Notes under the pieces: model-generated
Seen by the model: the letters and a program-made list of their open reading frames with translations, nothing else
What the model was told of the DNA's origin: nothing
Databases searched by the model: none
From: Monosporascus cannonballus
Taxonomy: Eukaryota > Ascomycota > Sordariomycetes > Xylariales
Length of the DNA: 64,000 nucleotides
Reading direction: 5' to 3'
Assembly (NCBI GenBank): GCA_004154925.1
Contig: QJNS01000005.1
Location: forward strand, 310,001 to 374,000
Made by a program: the position numbers and the translations under genes
Part shown: positions 23,700 through 36,909 of the stretch, one piece after another
Position numbering within the stretch: the first letter of the stretch is position 1
Layout: every line of letters starts with the position of its first letter

Positions 23700-24400
23700 T
23701 CAGAAGAGCCCCTTGTGCTTCTTGTCCTTTTTCTTCTTATCCTTGTCCTCTTTAACCTTGTCGTTGGGCAGGCTGAAGTCGCACTTCACGACCGGAAAAA
23801 AGGTCTACATCAGCCGGCCTCGTCGATGTCCCTTGCGCGTTGTCCTGGGGGATGAAGCCGCGTCTCACGTTCGAGTAATTTATAGCCGGTGCTCCACTCG
23901 GGGCCCCCTGGGCCTTGTGCTGGGGCGAACTGAATTCATTCCTCACAGCTGGATAATCTTCATCCCATCCGCTCGATGGCCCCCTGGCCGCTTGTTGCCG
24001 TGGCTTGCGTATATGAGGCCGGTGCTGTCTAGGTATAGGGCGACGGTTCCTGGAGGCGAGGTCGTCTCAATCTCATTCCGTGAGCCACCGGGTAGGCTAA
24101 AGCCTCCTCCTACTGTCATCCAACTATGTGGCAGAAAGCGGTGAGTAGTACATCCCAGAAACGACCCTGGAATCTGCGCGGCATACTCACGGTCTTGGTT
24201 CGGCTGGAACGACTGGGCGCCTGCGTGCGCCTGCGGCTGATGTTGCAGTCTGGCCGCTGGTCAGGAAGTTAGGTAACTCCTTGCGCTGTTAATGCGGAGA
24301 TCGGATATCTCTGTAGGAACAGAAGACAGAGGTAGTACCTGGTCGCCTCCGGCTCGGGCGGTGCAGCATTCTTCCCCTTCCCCTTTCCATCATCAGACAT
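23700..24400 (-). CDS. Possible multi-exon hypothetical gene (structure unresolved)
   Basis: A plausible first exon starts at 24400 (MSDDGKGKGKNAAPPEPEAT) and runs into a GTACTA donor; an acceptor CTGACCAG follows about 85 nt later. A second donor GTGAGT and acceptor CACATAG lead into FSLPGGSRNEIETT and onward. At the far end one frame reads VVKCDFSLPNDKVKED followed by a Lys-rich tail ending KHKGLF at stop 23700-23702. I could not join all pieces into one frame, and no family is recognised. It may be a small lysine-rich protein gene, a decayed gene, or chance. Confidence 0.25.
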
Positions 24401-27400
24401 GCTTGCGGTTCTGGTCTTTTATTCAATGGCTGCTTGGAGGATATCGTCATGTGTTTCGTGGTGAGGCCTAATCATGGTTTATCTCCCTCGATCATTTCCC
24501 CTTCTTATACGCGGCATCCTCGTCTCCATGTCTTTGTTTTTCACTTGACCATGTTGGTTGTCGGCTTATGGTGATGCTGACTCTTCTGTCGAGGGCATTG
24601 GTCAAGCGAACTTAGATCTCGCGTTAAGGTGTGCCATGTAGTGCCCCGGCAACAACATGAGTCAACCAATGATGGTTCGTCTTTGAGGGCAGAGGCTTGG
24701 GAGGCGAGATGGGTTGGATATTCTAATGGTAATTACCGCTTACAGCAGGCCATTCATTGGAAGAGCATAAGGTTATGTTGGTTTAGACTTGCTCTCTCGC
24801 AGACGGTTAGTATAAGTACGGTGGTGTGAAGTGGGAAGATGATAGATATTAGGCATTCTAAGTTAGGTCCTCGTCACGAGTCTTAATTATTTGGCGAAAG
24901 AGAGCAGAGGCTACCAGAACACATATTTTACGCTCCAACACGTCGCTTAAGTAGCCAGCCAGTGTAATTAGGTCACGGTACACTGAATAAGGAAGGGGTA
25001 TAAGGAGATTCCACAGGTTATTAATGTCGTACCGCGAGGAAGCTTGATATATGCGAATGTTGATCCTACGCGAGATGCCCCCTTATTCTAATTCTACTAA
25101 GAGCCTTGGATGGGTGGATACAATCTCGACGCACAAGATTTGAATTTATGACATGTTAACTTCGCTTATTTTAATATTTGTAAAGAAGCGAGGGATGTTT
25201 AGCTACTATCTGCGCAACAGATCCCCCGTTATTATCCCCTTATCCCCCTCTCCTCGCACTCTTCTTTTCATGTCCATTCTCAATTATATCGTTGCATTTA
25301 AGCTGCTTAGCTATTCCTTTTACTAACGGCTTCGTTGGTATTCCTTTCCCGTTGTGACGGATTTTATGATACTCTAAATTTCATACCTCATACAAAAAAA
25401 AAAAAAAGGAAAATAGACTCGGTAAGAATCGTTATTGCATACTCCCAACCGCTCCTTCAAATCTTTCTCGTAGTGCGGTGTCCTCCGATGAAACTTTAAC
25501 GTCGCTGTTGTATTGCATCTTATAACAAAACTGTGCCCTTAAAGAGGAAGTCGGGTGATACAAGACTATAATCACTGAGTTTCGGGGAGATTGTTCTAGG
25601 TGACAGACTCGCAACCTCATACGTGGGGGCCCGACGTGGGAGGGAGGTAATGGGGCTCAGGAGCATTGTTTCCTTTCCTGACATTCCTCACATCAAAAAA
25701 TAGGGAGGGAAACCGGCCATATGGGCCTTTTATATCTACACCAACCATTGCGCCTGACATTGAGCACCAGCTGTAATACGGGAATTGATTAACACGGACA
25801 CTAGCAGTGATAATACTTGTTCAACCACTGGTCATATGGGCCTATGGTTCGGCCCCTGATTAAAAGATTCGATTAAAAGAAGGCTCCATAGAGCATATAA
25901 GGCATAACAATTATGGAATATACTTGGGTCGATAGTCATAGGGGTCCCAGCCATTATAGCCAGACCTGACAGCTCCAGCTTCGCGAGGTGGTTTGGGACA
26001 TATCCCAGTGCGGAAGAAACCCATAAACCACGACCGTCGTCGCCAGCTCCGAACATTCCACATAACCGTGACGCAGTGCTGTGCTGTGTGATGGAGTCGG
26101 GCTGCAAATCTAGCAGCCTCGTGCATTCTGGACAACACAGAAATGCCACAACGCGTGGGCCGACCATGTCCTGAAGCAATTGTGTCCATTCGAGATTGGC
26201 GAACAGCTTTAGGACGGCCTAGCGAGCTCTAGACCTTGATAATCTGAACAGCTGTCAGCTAGGATCTCACCGAGTCTTCACCTACACGTAGATGTTCCCT
26301 TTCACTCGGCCTAGTCAAAGCCGGCTAGAGTGCTGCGATCCCCACCTAGGACTCCTGCAGCAGCCCTCGGCGCATCGCACCCACAAACCCATGGATAACA
26401 TACCAAAGACGAATCGACTGAAACGTCGCCGCATTAGGTGGGAATTAGGGCGGCCCACGGGATTTGAGACGGAGCCGGAGGCGCAGGGGAAAAAAAAAGC
26501 GAAATGTTCGTGAGAAGACGCCCTGGTCGTTCATGAACATTCACGTGAAACCCGCGGAGGGGGCGACGTCCACAAACGAACCCGCATTAGGGAGGCTCCA
26601 CCGCCGTGGTCGCTTGCATCTGACGTGCGTCTTTGAGGGATCTGTACAAGGCTGAAAACAGAAGTGCGACATTTCCGGATGTATGCAAATGTTCCCTACG
26701 GGAAGATGAGGAGGTTTCACAAGCTCGCAAAAGATACGGGCTCAGATGCGGCGTAATGGCCCGGCTTGCCTCCAAACTATTATCGGAACCCTGTGCTGAT
26801 CCGTGTCAATCATCCCGTCAGCCATCTCGCACCGCACGCGGCCAATGGTCGTGTTGAGGCTTGAATTATTTTGATGGTAGGTAATCTGAGATGGTGGCGA
26901 ACCGGAGGGAGGGCAGAGGATGCGCAGCTCCGACGATTGGTTGGCGGGGGCCGAGAACCTGACAGGAGAGACATGGTTGCATTGGTACAATCTGACAGGC
27001 CACGAAGGGGAATGGACGGACGGGCGAGCTGGCAGGAGGGCGGTTGGAATTGATGCGTTGGCACAAGAAAAGACAGGGAGGAGAAAAATAGAGTGACTGG
27101 GCGACCTCGAAATGGGAGCGTGGTTGACGCGGATTGGACGAGCTCACGAGCCGGGGGTCATTCTAGCGTCCCATTCTAGCGGGGGGATTTGACTGGGAGG
27201 GGCCCCTCCCCTATCTGACCGTCTCTCTTGACGTCTTTCTCTCTCTGCGGTCTTACCACCGATGTATGTACATATGCACCGCGCGTAGTGCTAGACGACG
27301 CATGAAATCTCCAAAGGGAGAATGGCTAGACGCAGATGGCGATTGCTGACCGCTGTCTTGGCCGATGGACGTGCTAAGTTAAAGGGTCAGAGAAGAGTGC

Positions 27401-30008
27401 GAGGCAAGACGGACAGAAGAATCAAGGAAACGGCTTTGGTACCTACCTTAGCCTTAGCACGCAACGAAACGAATGCAAGATGCATGGCCAGCTCACACAC
27501 TTTCTTCTTCCCCGGCACGAGAGACCTATCGTTGCCCGTGACGGTTTGTATCCTTCGCTTTCTGCACTTACTAACCAAGCAGGCAAGTCTGCAACCGAAC
27601 CAGAGGCGATTGGATTCGATTCAGGCGGTCGACGGTTGCTCATGCTTCTAGTAGCTAGAAGCTGATAGGGAAATGAAGGCATTGCCCCTTGGGCTGCACG
27701 ATACGGAATGCCAGCCAACCTGTTCCGGGTCATGGTGTGAAATATTGGAAACGACCAACTTGTCGTGATCTGCTTGGACCGTTTATTTTGTCCATTTGCG
27801 TAAAATATGTCTCGTTGTCAATGCGAAGAGCCGAGGCACAACAATACGGTACTCAGTCACCTAGCCGCTTCTCTCGCTCGCTCACCCACTTAGCTACTCC
27901 CTCACTCTTTTATACACCGACCTGCTGTTTGACCTGGGGCTCAAAGAAGCTGATAAGACTTGGCTAATGGAGGCCGACAATAACGGTATTCATGAAACGA
28001 GACAGCAGAGCTTCGCTGCAACGCGCTTGCTAAGGGGGGGGTACGACGGTTGGGTGCTCCTTTTGGTCAGGTCATCGGGTATATGCGGTTGGACTCGACA
28101 CGACACCCCAGGAACCAAACAGGCTTCTCGTGATTGTGCGTCTGTCCTAAAAGTCATTAACTTACAGAAAGGCTATGAACAACCCAACCAACGAATAATA
28201 AGTGACTCGGCCCGACTGATTGGGCGACGTTTGATCGTTAGGAGCACCCGACTAACAGCCAAGTTGACGTAGACCGCCGTCGTACGTAGTAACCTGACGG
28301 CAAAAGACGAACAGGTCGGGCCTACATGTCGTCGTTAGCCCAGCTACGGCAATTGATAACCTGTTAGGGCCCTAATGCCCGATCTCTAGTTTTCCGAGTT
28401 TACGGTAGATAGATCCAAGATCAAGGTTTCAGGAGCTGAGGGGGTATTATCGCCCCTTAGACGGTGAATCGTGAGGCCGGCGCGAGCTGACTTCGGGCCT
28501 ACGGGCTGGTGGAACAGGATGATCGGAGGGGAACATGATCTGAGCTTAGGAGGGCAGTGGTTCTTGATGTGCCTGCGTGGCAGTGGGTCCCTGAGGCATA
28601 AACTTACATCTACAGCAAATCAAGGGCTGTAGAATAGGCCATAGATCCTGATGATACCACGATACCTGGTAGTCTATGGTATTTGGTGGATGCCGGATGC
28701 GAGCGTGCAAAGGGATGGGCGTGTAAGGGTGTAAAGTATGTAGGCACAATCATCAATACCTGCCCCAGCTGGAGGTGCAACCGAGTCCACTCTTGCAACC
28801 GCCCTTCCCGCACCACTCAGCCGGCCTGTTTACAAGCTCTGCCTGCCTGCTCCCGGGACTGGATGTAGTGTAGCCTGCCAACCCAGCAGCTCAGCAGAGA
28901 GGTTGAGAAGCCGGGGGGTGCGAGCTTAAAGCTGTCACGGCTTCTCGAGATTGGTGGCGTATCCCACCCCGCGACCGCCCCGCGACCGCTACCGCCTTAG
29001 TGTATTTGGAGCTGTGTAGGTATCGACTCTTCTTCTTCTTCTTCTTCGGGAATAGTGAACTTTTTGCGCTACCCCACGTCTCTTCTAGACGTATGCGCAT
29101 GTACTATCTCATGTATACCGGCTCAGACATGTGCCTCGCTGCCAGACAGCCCAGAGAGGCAGCCCTGGGGCATGGGACTTCGAAACATTGGGCCCCAAAG
29201 CGCCATGTTGTGTGCCACTCTCCCCCATACAAGTACCGGGTCTAAACTTCGGAACGTACTTCTTTTCGCCTCCTGCCCTCTCACTGCATTCTTTTTGGCA
29301 ACTTGTACAACACAACAGAAAAACAACACTTTGACATGTTGTAGCAATATCAATCATACTTTCTGCTTACCCGTCTCTGGTGCTAGCTTGACGTCGTGCC
29401 ACTCGATTATGTGAACAGGGGGAGCCACTTGCAGTAGCGGTAGCAAAAGCACAGCGGCAACTTACATGCACATATACATATACATATACATAGCCCGTAC
29501 ATATTTTACCCACCTACATCTCTTGTCTCTTTTCTATATTACCTACCTCTATACAGGGACCGTTATCGGGTTAATGTTATTGTTGTTCTTCCTCCGCATC
29601 GATTCTCCTCTCGATAATCTTCCTCTCTCAACGAACCTTCGATCCGATAATTAAGAGAACTGTTTCTAAAGTGAAGAAAAGCAGCCGAGACTAAAGACGG
29701 CGGTCGGCGCGAATTAGTGACCGGTCTATCCACAAACTGCCCTACTTTAACCACCTATAACCGCCTTACCTAATCTCCCACTCCAGGTTGGGTTTACATG
29801 CGATTCGGCCCAAAGCGACGGCGAACTTTAAAGAGAGGCAGCCGGTAGAGGGACGACAAGTCCGACGAAGGTATTCGCGATAACGGCCGACGACGAGTGA
29901 ACGATCGCATTGTCGGAGCGTACTAACGACTCTAAACAAACATCGAGATCTTCTAGTGATATGCTGGGTGGGAGTTGCATTTCGCGATAACCCTTGCATG
30001 GGCCCATC
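24401..30008. other. 5.6-kb region without recognisable genes
   Basis: No domain-bearing ORF is found in six frames. Items seen: an A14-type run at about 25394-25408; a perfect 16-bp palindrome GGGAGGGGCCCCTCCC at 27195-27210; a CTT-type run at about 29026-29046; a CATATA microsatellite at about 29466-29490; and pyrimidine-rich stretches at 29500-29650. The right part is the promoter and 5' leader of the gene at 30009. A long non-coding RNA or regulatory region is possible but unproven. Confidence 0.4.
27195..27210. promoter_or_regulatory. Perfect palindrome made of two abutting AGGGG/CCCCT elements
   Basis: GGGAGGGGCCCCTCCC is its own reverse complement and contains the stress-response element core AGGGG on both strands. 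It is just preceded by a direct repeat of CATTCTAGCG (about 27159-27180). Function is inferred only from the motif. Confidence 0.3.
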
Positions 30009-33000
30009 ATGATTTCCATGCAGCGATCCCTCTCTTCGCCCGTCCGCATTCATTCTTCGCCTCGTGAGTCACGGAAGAAAAATGAACACGGGACAGCTAG
30101 AGCTATCTCTTGGGCCCCGAAAACCGCGTGACAGACGTTGCTGACTTGTGCCCGCTTTCGCCACAGCCGATTCTCCCACTGCTACTACCCACCAATCTTC
30201 TTCGAGGTCGCCGACGCCTTCTTCCGAGTCCCGCCATGAGGTAGGGAGGCCGCGCAGGCTACGGTCTCGTAGCCCCGCGCAGGCGAGCCATCTGACCGAG
30301 CCCGGAGTGTCGTATCCGATACGGCGGAAGGAGTCGTCGTCGTCGCCGTCGCCCCGTGACGCTCCCCGCCAGCAGGAGGGCGCAAGTGCGCCGAGGAAGC
30401 CCGTGATAACCCAGGCTCCTCCCCAGACGAGCTCCTCCAAGATCGCGGACGATGAGGACCGATCTTCTAGCCCACCCGGCTCTATCTTGAAAGGCAAGGG
30501 AGCCCCCCGTTCACTACCACGACCCCTCCTGACCGACGTGTCCCAATACACGAATCCCCACTTCAACCTGGAGCAGGAGGGCACGACCCTCGAGGAGCTG
30601 GCGCATTTGGTGAGGCTGTCCAAGTACCAGGAGCGCAAGCGCGCGAACACCCGGATTCGTCTCCAGAGGAGTCTGATCTCTACCGCGCTGTCGGCGCGCC
30701 TCACCCGGTGCGGCCAGATCGCCCAGCGGAACCTGGCAGACCTGTTCCGGAAAGACGACAAGACGGCCTTCGCCAACCTGTTCGACGCCATCCGTGACGT
30801 CCGCAACTCTTGCGATGCCGCACGCCGGTTCGCCATCCTGGAGCCGGAGATGGAGTCGCTGCAGACGCCGGGCCCGGCACCTTCCGAGAATTTGGAGACG
30901 CCGATCAGCACGACGGGGAGTCTCGGTTCCGGCAGCTCGGTCGCTCCCTTCTTCAACGACATATCCGCCTCGGCCAGGGATGCCTTCCTGAACTTCCTGA
31001 CGCAGCTTCGTACCAACCCGGACTACTTAGCCACTCGGCTCTGCGCCCTGAGCCCCTCGGAGCTCCAGGCTATCGCCGTCTTCCATGAGGGGTTGGAACC
31101 GGTAGATACCGTACTACCGTTCCACCCAGGCCCCAGTCGTCCCAGTGGACGTGCCACCGGCGCTGCCAGCAAGAGTTCCGGCCCCCACAATGCCGTCGAA
31201 CGGCTTCTCTCTTTCCAACGACACGACCCCCTCTCTGCTCTAATACATACGTGCTTCGCCAACTCTGCCGGTCCAGATAGCGCCGAAGACAAGCGGCGGA
31301 CGGAGATCTGGGCCAACGCCTTCGCCCGTCTGATCTCCACGCGCCATCATAGTGAGCCCGTTTTGCTGAAAATCCTCAATGTTTGGTCTACCATGCGTGA
31401 TTGGTCGGGACAGTCCAATATGGAATGGTATCTTATGAGGATCCTTGAGGACGGGGCGTTCCTGCTCGACCGAGCCGAGGACCAGAGGGGAACGAGATTC
31501 AACGTATCGGAGTGGACTACCAAGGATGCCATCGCCGCCGAGGAGTTTTATGACCGGGCGGTCGACGAGCTCTTCGAGGTCATCGACGACGAGGACGCCA
31601 CCGGCATCCCCGAGGGCGTGATCGAGCTCGGGAACGAGGTCCTGCGCCGCCTGGACAACGACCTGGCGGATAACACCCGAAGGTGGTTTGTCTACAAATG
31701 GATCTTCTCCAGCTGGCTGCCCGCCGTCGTCATCCACCCGGAGAGCCAGGGCCTGATGGCCGAATACCACATAACGGAATATGCCCGCCAGAAGATCCTT
31801 AAGGAGGTCGCGACCCGCGCCCAGAAGCTGGTCACCGATAGGATTCATAACCTGGGCAACCCGCAGATGCCGGTGTCTACCCCCCTGAAGATCAAGGGTC
31901 ACATTGAAAACATTGTAGGTCGTTTCATGCCGTCCAGGGCCCAGAGAACCCCCAGGCTGCTGCCGGCCAGGTCCATAACCTCGCTGCGGGAGACGGCCGA
32001 GGTGCGCCCGTACCTCGTCATCAGCCCATCTGATATCTTGACCCTCGTAAATGCCCTCTTTCCCGAACGCAGGCCGCGGTCCGCGCAGTCGAGTAGTATC
32101 AGGTCCGGCGCGCCGTCCGTGTCGGGGTTCTCGTCCATTTCCCAGCCTCTCTCCATCGACGCGTCGTCCCGGTCCAATTTCGATACCGGCTCGGTCCTCA
32201 GCGTAAGCCTTAATTCCATGCTGAGCGACGCTACGACGTCGCGCGAACCCCTCTTAGAGGAGGGTCCGTCCGGCACGCCGCAGAGATACTCGCCGCCCGT
32301 CCCCGATGCCGCCAGCCAGAGGCGGCTCAACAAATACGAGGACGACGGCTACCAGCTGCGGGCGGCAATGCATGAGATGGCCCAGATCCTCGGTACTGAA
32401 GTTGTGGCAGGCTCCTGTCATCCGTGCGCCGAGCGCTGGGCTGTTCTTTTCATATCCACGGACGGGAACAGCCTCTCGCTCCAGATGACTTACGACCCCG
32501 ACGACGATCTCGACGAGGAGAACTCCTCGCTGCCCAGCGACACCGAGGATGATGAGCAGGACGAAGGGCCCGATCTGGACAAGGACTATCACCAGCTGCG
32601 AGACTCGATCCTGAAGCTCGTCGAGGACTTCGAGATACCCCGTGGTCTAGAGGACCGCGGCGGCAGGACGATGCTGAGCAACCGCGCCTCGGGCCTGAAG
32701 CGATACCGATCCAAGAACAGGGTCGTGACGCCGGCGAGGACCATGGGTAGCCGAAACCCCTACCGCAAGCGCGAGGAGGAGAGGCAGCAGCAACAGGCCC
32801 GCCACGATTCGGAGGCGGACGAGGGCGATAAAGCACCCAAGGACGAATCCGAATCCACGCCGGTCCTGGTTGCCATGCTTACCGCCGCGTCCTCTCAGTC
32901 GCGCGTCCAGTCGGACTTCGTCTCGGCGCATCTCTATTGGAAGACGCTCCAGCGCCTGAACGCCATAGCCTCGCCATCGCTCCGCAAGAACGGCTTCGAG

Positions 33001-35499
33001 GCCCTCCTCAACATCTTCTCTCGCGGCCCGCGCGACTCCATCCGCCGCTCCGCCGCCGCCATCGAAGAGTACGACGCCTGGCTCATCTGGTTGAAGCAGA
33101 GCCAGGAGCGACACGAAGGGCTCGTCGACACCATGGTGAAGCGTCTCAGAGCGCTCAGGGATAAGATGTGGTACGTCACGGACGTGCAGAACTCGTCCCC
33201 CTACTCCGACCTCCGGAGCTTCTGCAGCGCCCTCAAGATCATGGGGGCCCCCAACAAGTGGGAGATATTCAAGAGGCAGCGAGCCCAGCTCTCTCGGGGC
33301 CCCGTCTCCAACTACATCTACAGGAGCGAGTCGCAGATGCTGGACATACTGGCGGCAAGCGAGGAGCAGGGCGGCCCCAACAAGCTCAGGGACGAGCAGG
33401 CCGAGAAGACGACGAACTGGCTCGAGCAGTTCGGCATCGACAACTTCTGTCACGGCGAGGAGCGTATCCACCGCTTCTGCTGCGAGGTAGACCTCTGCGT
33501 GGGGAAGCTGGTGGGCGACAGCATGGCGGACGCCCCGGTCCTCTGGGCCGGCCCGCTCTACGCGCGGGATAAGAGGGCCCTCGAGAACAACCGCGGCGGC
33601 GGCGGCGGCACCCGTGACAGAGACAGCAACTCGGTGTGTATCGACGACGCGGCGAGTGTCATGAGCGACCCGGAGCGGCGCATTCCGTCTTCGTCGAGCC
33701 GCACGGGCTCGGTCGTCCGAGATCTGAGAAGCGTGTCTTCCTATAGCCTGAGCCAGTTCTCCGTCGACTCCAGCCGCAACAACTTCTCCAGGGCCAGCAC
33801 GGTGCTGTCCGATATTTTAGATTCGCACGAGTACTTCGGCGGATCGTCTCCGGTCAACGCCATCGACTCGACAACGACATACTGGTCCCCTTTCCAATCC
33901 ACGATGCCCTCTACCAGCTCTGTGACTTCGCGCGCGCAGTCTCCCACGACTAGCGTGACCAACCTTTCGAGCTCGTTTTCTCATCCGTATCATTTCAACA
34001 TACCGTCGCAGCACTCGAGATCCGGCACCTCTACGTGCTCGATCGAGACGGTCCACGTCCAACAGCTATCCGAGGAGAAACAACGGTTCTATACCGACCT
34101 CCGTCGGACACTCACCAGTCTCTTGTTGTCCGACTTGGGAAGTCTCGTCTTCGCGCGCGGCTCGGAGACCGATGAGTGGTTTGAAACTCTAGGCCAGGAA
34201 TGCATAGACCGTCGGGAAACCAAGGAACAAGCTAAAGAGCAACGGGTGAGGCGGCCGACGGCGCGGAGACAGAAGACCAGCAAGAGCGCCTCAAAACGGG
34301 TCATGGAAAAGAGGAGCTCGCTAACTCAGGGCGGAGTGGGCGAAAACCTCGCCGTGGAATTCGATAGGAGGAGCGAGGGCTCGAGCATGTATGACGAGAA
34401 CTCCAGCGCGGCCACGAGCGATACGGTCTCGCTCCGTACCCGGCCCACGCCCGGGAGCAGCACGCCCGATTTCCCATATAAGAAAGCATACCAACGGCTA
34501 CTGAGGATGTTCTCGGTCCATCCGAACCCGTCGACGAAACTCAACGCCCTCCACGAACTACAGCAGCTCATTATCGCGTCCCTCTCGGCCGGCGGGCGAC
34601 GGTCGAGGTGGGCGCTGCGCCACCAGCTCGCAACGAACGATGACAGCCTCGGCGGCTTGGGCGGTAAGAGGCCGCACGAGCAGACGCTCGAGAACGTCAG
34701 GGAACGGCGGTCCCACACCATTCGCACGTCCGGCGGATCCGAACACCAACCCAACGATGTCGAAACGCGTTCGATAGCTCCTCCGAGCACGACGAACCCC
34801 GACACGGTCGCCAACATAATGAGGACCTTATTCAAGGATGCCAGTATCCGGCCCCACAGTCTGTTCCGCGACCTCCAGTTCATCGCGTCCTTCGTCCCGG
34901 CCACCGTCCTGGACGATACCGACCAGGGAAAGGCGTTCTGGGACGCCGGGCTCGCCGCGCTGTCCCTCAAGAAGGACGTGTGCGAGACGATGGTCGAGGT
35001 CGCCGACGAAGTAGTCAAGGCTTACTCGGAGAAGCGCAGAGCATCCAACAACGGAAACGACGAGGGGGCGACGTCGGTCCCGCCCGCGTTGATCAGCCAC
35101 TCGCTCGAGGACGCGGGCCGCATGCTGACCATCACCGCGAAGGAGCGCGATCCCGCGGCGCAGCGGGAACTGGCGCTCTTCATCCTCAGCTATCCGGAGT
35201 TGGTCGAGAAGCCCCTGCTGCCGCTCTCCAAGCCGAGAGAGGTTTTCAAGCAGGCCATCATGGAGAAGTTCGGCGCGAGGACGAACAGCAGCACGCGACA
35301 CAGCGCCGATCGGGGCCGCACGGGACTGGGGGCCTCGGCGCCCACCCAGGCCGGCCAGTCCGAGGCCGCCAGAGAGAACGATATCAGGCGCGATCCGGCG
35401 CGCGTGTGTGTTACGTTCCACTGGATGAAGGCCGCCGAGCAGGGCGGCGACGAGATCGCCACGAGGTTCATCCGGCAGAACGAGATGGATCTCGGATGA
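30009..35499 (+). CDS. Large conserved fungal protein of unknown function (1795 aa)
   Basis: Two exons: 30009-30063, a 103-nt intron (GTGAGT at 30064; branch CTGAC; acceptor CCACAG ending 30166), then 30167-35499. The open frame also continues upstream into the intron with a GTG at 30148, but splicing to ATG 30009 (or the in-frame ATG 30018) keeps frame and gives consensus sites. Layout: Ser/Pro-rich N-terminus (~1-140), helical globular part (~150-620), strongly acidic stretch near 785-800, second globular part (~890-1170), Ser-rich linker (~1180-1320), C-terminal helical part. Around residues 510-590 the text RRWFVYKWIFSSWLPAVVIH, then PESQGLM, recalls the RasGAP pattern (FLRFI.PAI..P), but I see no arginine finger, so GAP activity is only a guess. 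No transmembrane segment. Confidence 0.85.
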
Positions 35500-36909
35500 T
35501 GACCTACGCTCCCTCCAGGCTCAGATATCTTTCTACTTACATTTCATCTACGTCACACTCCGAATTGCATTGTCGGAATATAACCATAGGTCTCTTTTTG
35601 GCGGGGATACATCGGATACAGGATACAAGATTCCCCACCATCGGTTTAAGCATATGTCGCAGGATACCATTTCACTTTTGTTTTTGTCAGCGGTCTCTTA
35701 CTTACTGGGCAGGTTCCTGTCGGTCAACTACACGTCAGCATCTGCTTTGTCGACTCGGAGTAGTATCCCCTAGCTGGGTGAGGGTATAAGGTTATGTACG
35801 TTTATGGATTCTTTCTGCTGCTGCACGTAAAAAGAGGACTCATTCGAGTTGCGGTCCTCCCTAGGCCTGGATGATGATGCGGACGTATTATTAACGACGG
35901 AAAAGACTTATACCGCTGCCTTTTGTTGTTATACTTTCGCGTCTGTCTAGCAAGTCTATTTCAAAAGCGGTTGCATAGTTTTAAGTTCATGCATGCAGTA
36001 CTCACACTCCTATATAGATCAGCTACAGCGACGGATATACCTTTTTTTTGGCGTTACGAATAGAAATATTATCAGACTTGTCTCAGGGCTCACGGAGTTG
36101 TGTTCTTGGGATTACAACTAGGGCCAGGACACCGGTGATATCTTGATGGCTTTGAGGTTTTCGACGGCCAAACTTTGAACAGAACAGCTAGATAACCACC
36201 GGATCACCTCACAGTACGCGGCATTGTTTACTGCCTTGACTGGAACTTAGACGGGCTCGACCGAACATGAGCATTGCTGCTGGAATTTATACTGCCACGC
36301 TCTGGTCACGGCGAAGTAGTGCATACTTCCGGGTGCCTAGGCGTGGATGGATATCTGTGAGCATCGTCGGCGCAGCTGGTGACGACCGGGCGACCGGAAC
36401 ATATCTGCGGCTGGAACTCAACATACGTAGCGTGCTATATAGGCTGTCATTCGTCTTAGCGCCATATTATATCTACTACTACTACATCCACACCACATAT
36501 TATCCTCCAATGCGGGGGAGCCCAACTGCGGAGACGCACCGACAACGTCGCAACGAGGCTACCCCGAGATCCCCACACGACGCTACCGCACGCGGCAGAT
36601 CAGCCGGATCAGCTAGTCGCGCTGCCTGGAATTTCTCCGCCAAGCATATACCGCGGTGTCATTGGCGGCGGAGAAATGACACGCAGGAGATCCGCGGAGG
36701 GGAAAAAGTTGGGACATGGGGAGCCACCCACATACCCGGTTGCTACGCTATACCGTTGTACGGACTATATCAAGATGGACATCCCGCAAAGCTATAAGTA
36801 TGCGTGGTCGGGTTCTGGGGGGGTGCACCATCTCACACAGCAGCTAGTTGTGTAGTCGACCAGCCGGAGATAACTAGTCCGCCTACGGAAGGAGCCGAAG
36901 AGAACCACC
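35500..36909. other. Intergenic region upstream of the acetylesterase gene
   Basis: 1.4 kb of 3' flank and promoter. Contains an imperfect inverted repeat, TTTCTCCGCC (about 36634-36644) facing GGCGGCGGAGAAA (36664-36676). No supported gene; the 176-codon ORF at 36267-36797 has no protein character. Confidence 0.5.
36661..36668 (-). promoter_or_regulatory. Candidate GaaR/PDR-2-type site (CCNCCAAT)
   Basis: The minus strand reads CCGCCAAT, matching the CCNCCAAT element reported for galacturonic-acid-responsive regulators (GaaR family) of pectin genes. It lies 242 bp before the ATG of a pectin-side-chain esterase and inside an inverted repeat of CTCCGCC. It also contains a CCAAT box. A match to an 8-bp degenerate motif is weak alone; the gene's function makes it sensible. 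Confidence 0.35.

Noticed and set aside
25394..25408. A14-type run as a retroposon tail
   Set aside because: No upstream LINE or processed-gene sequence and no target duplication seen.
30148..30166. GTG-started extension of the large ORF
   Set aside because: Sequence CTGAC...CCACAG is a clear intron end; splicing to the ATG at 30009 keeps the frame.
36267..36797. 176-codon plus ORF upstream of the acetylesterase
   Set aside because: No signal peptide, domain or homologous pattern; lies in promoter DNA.
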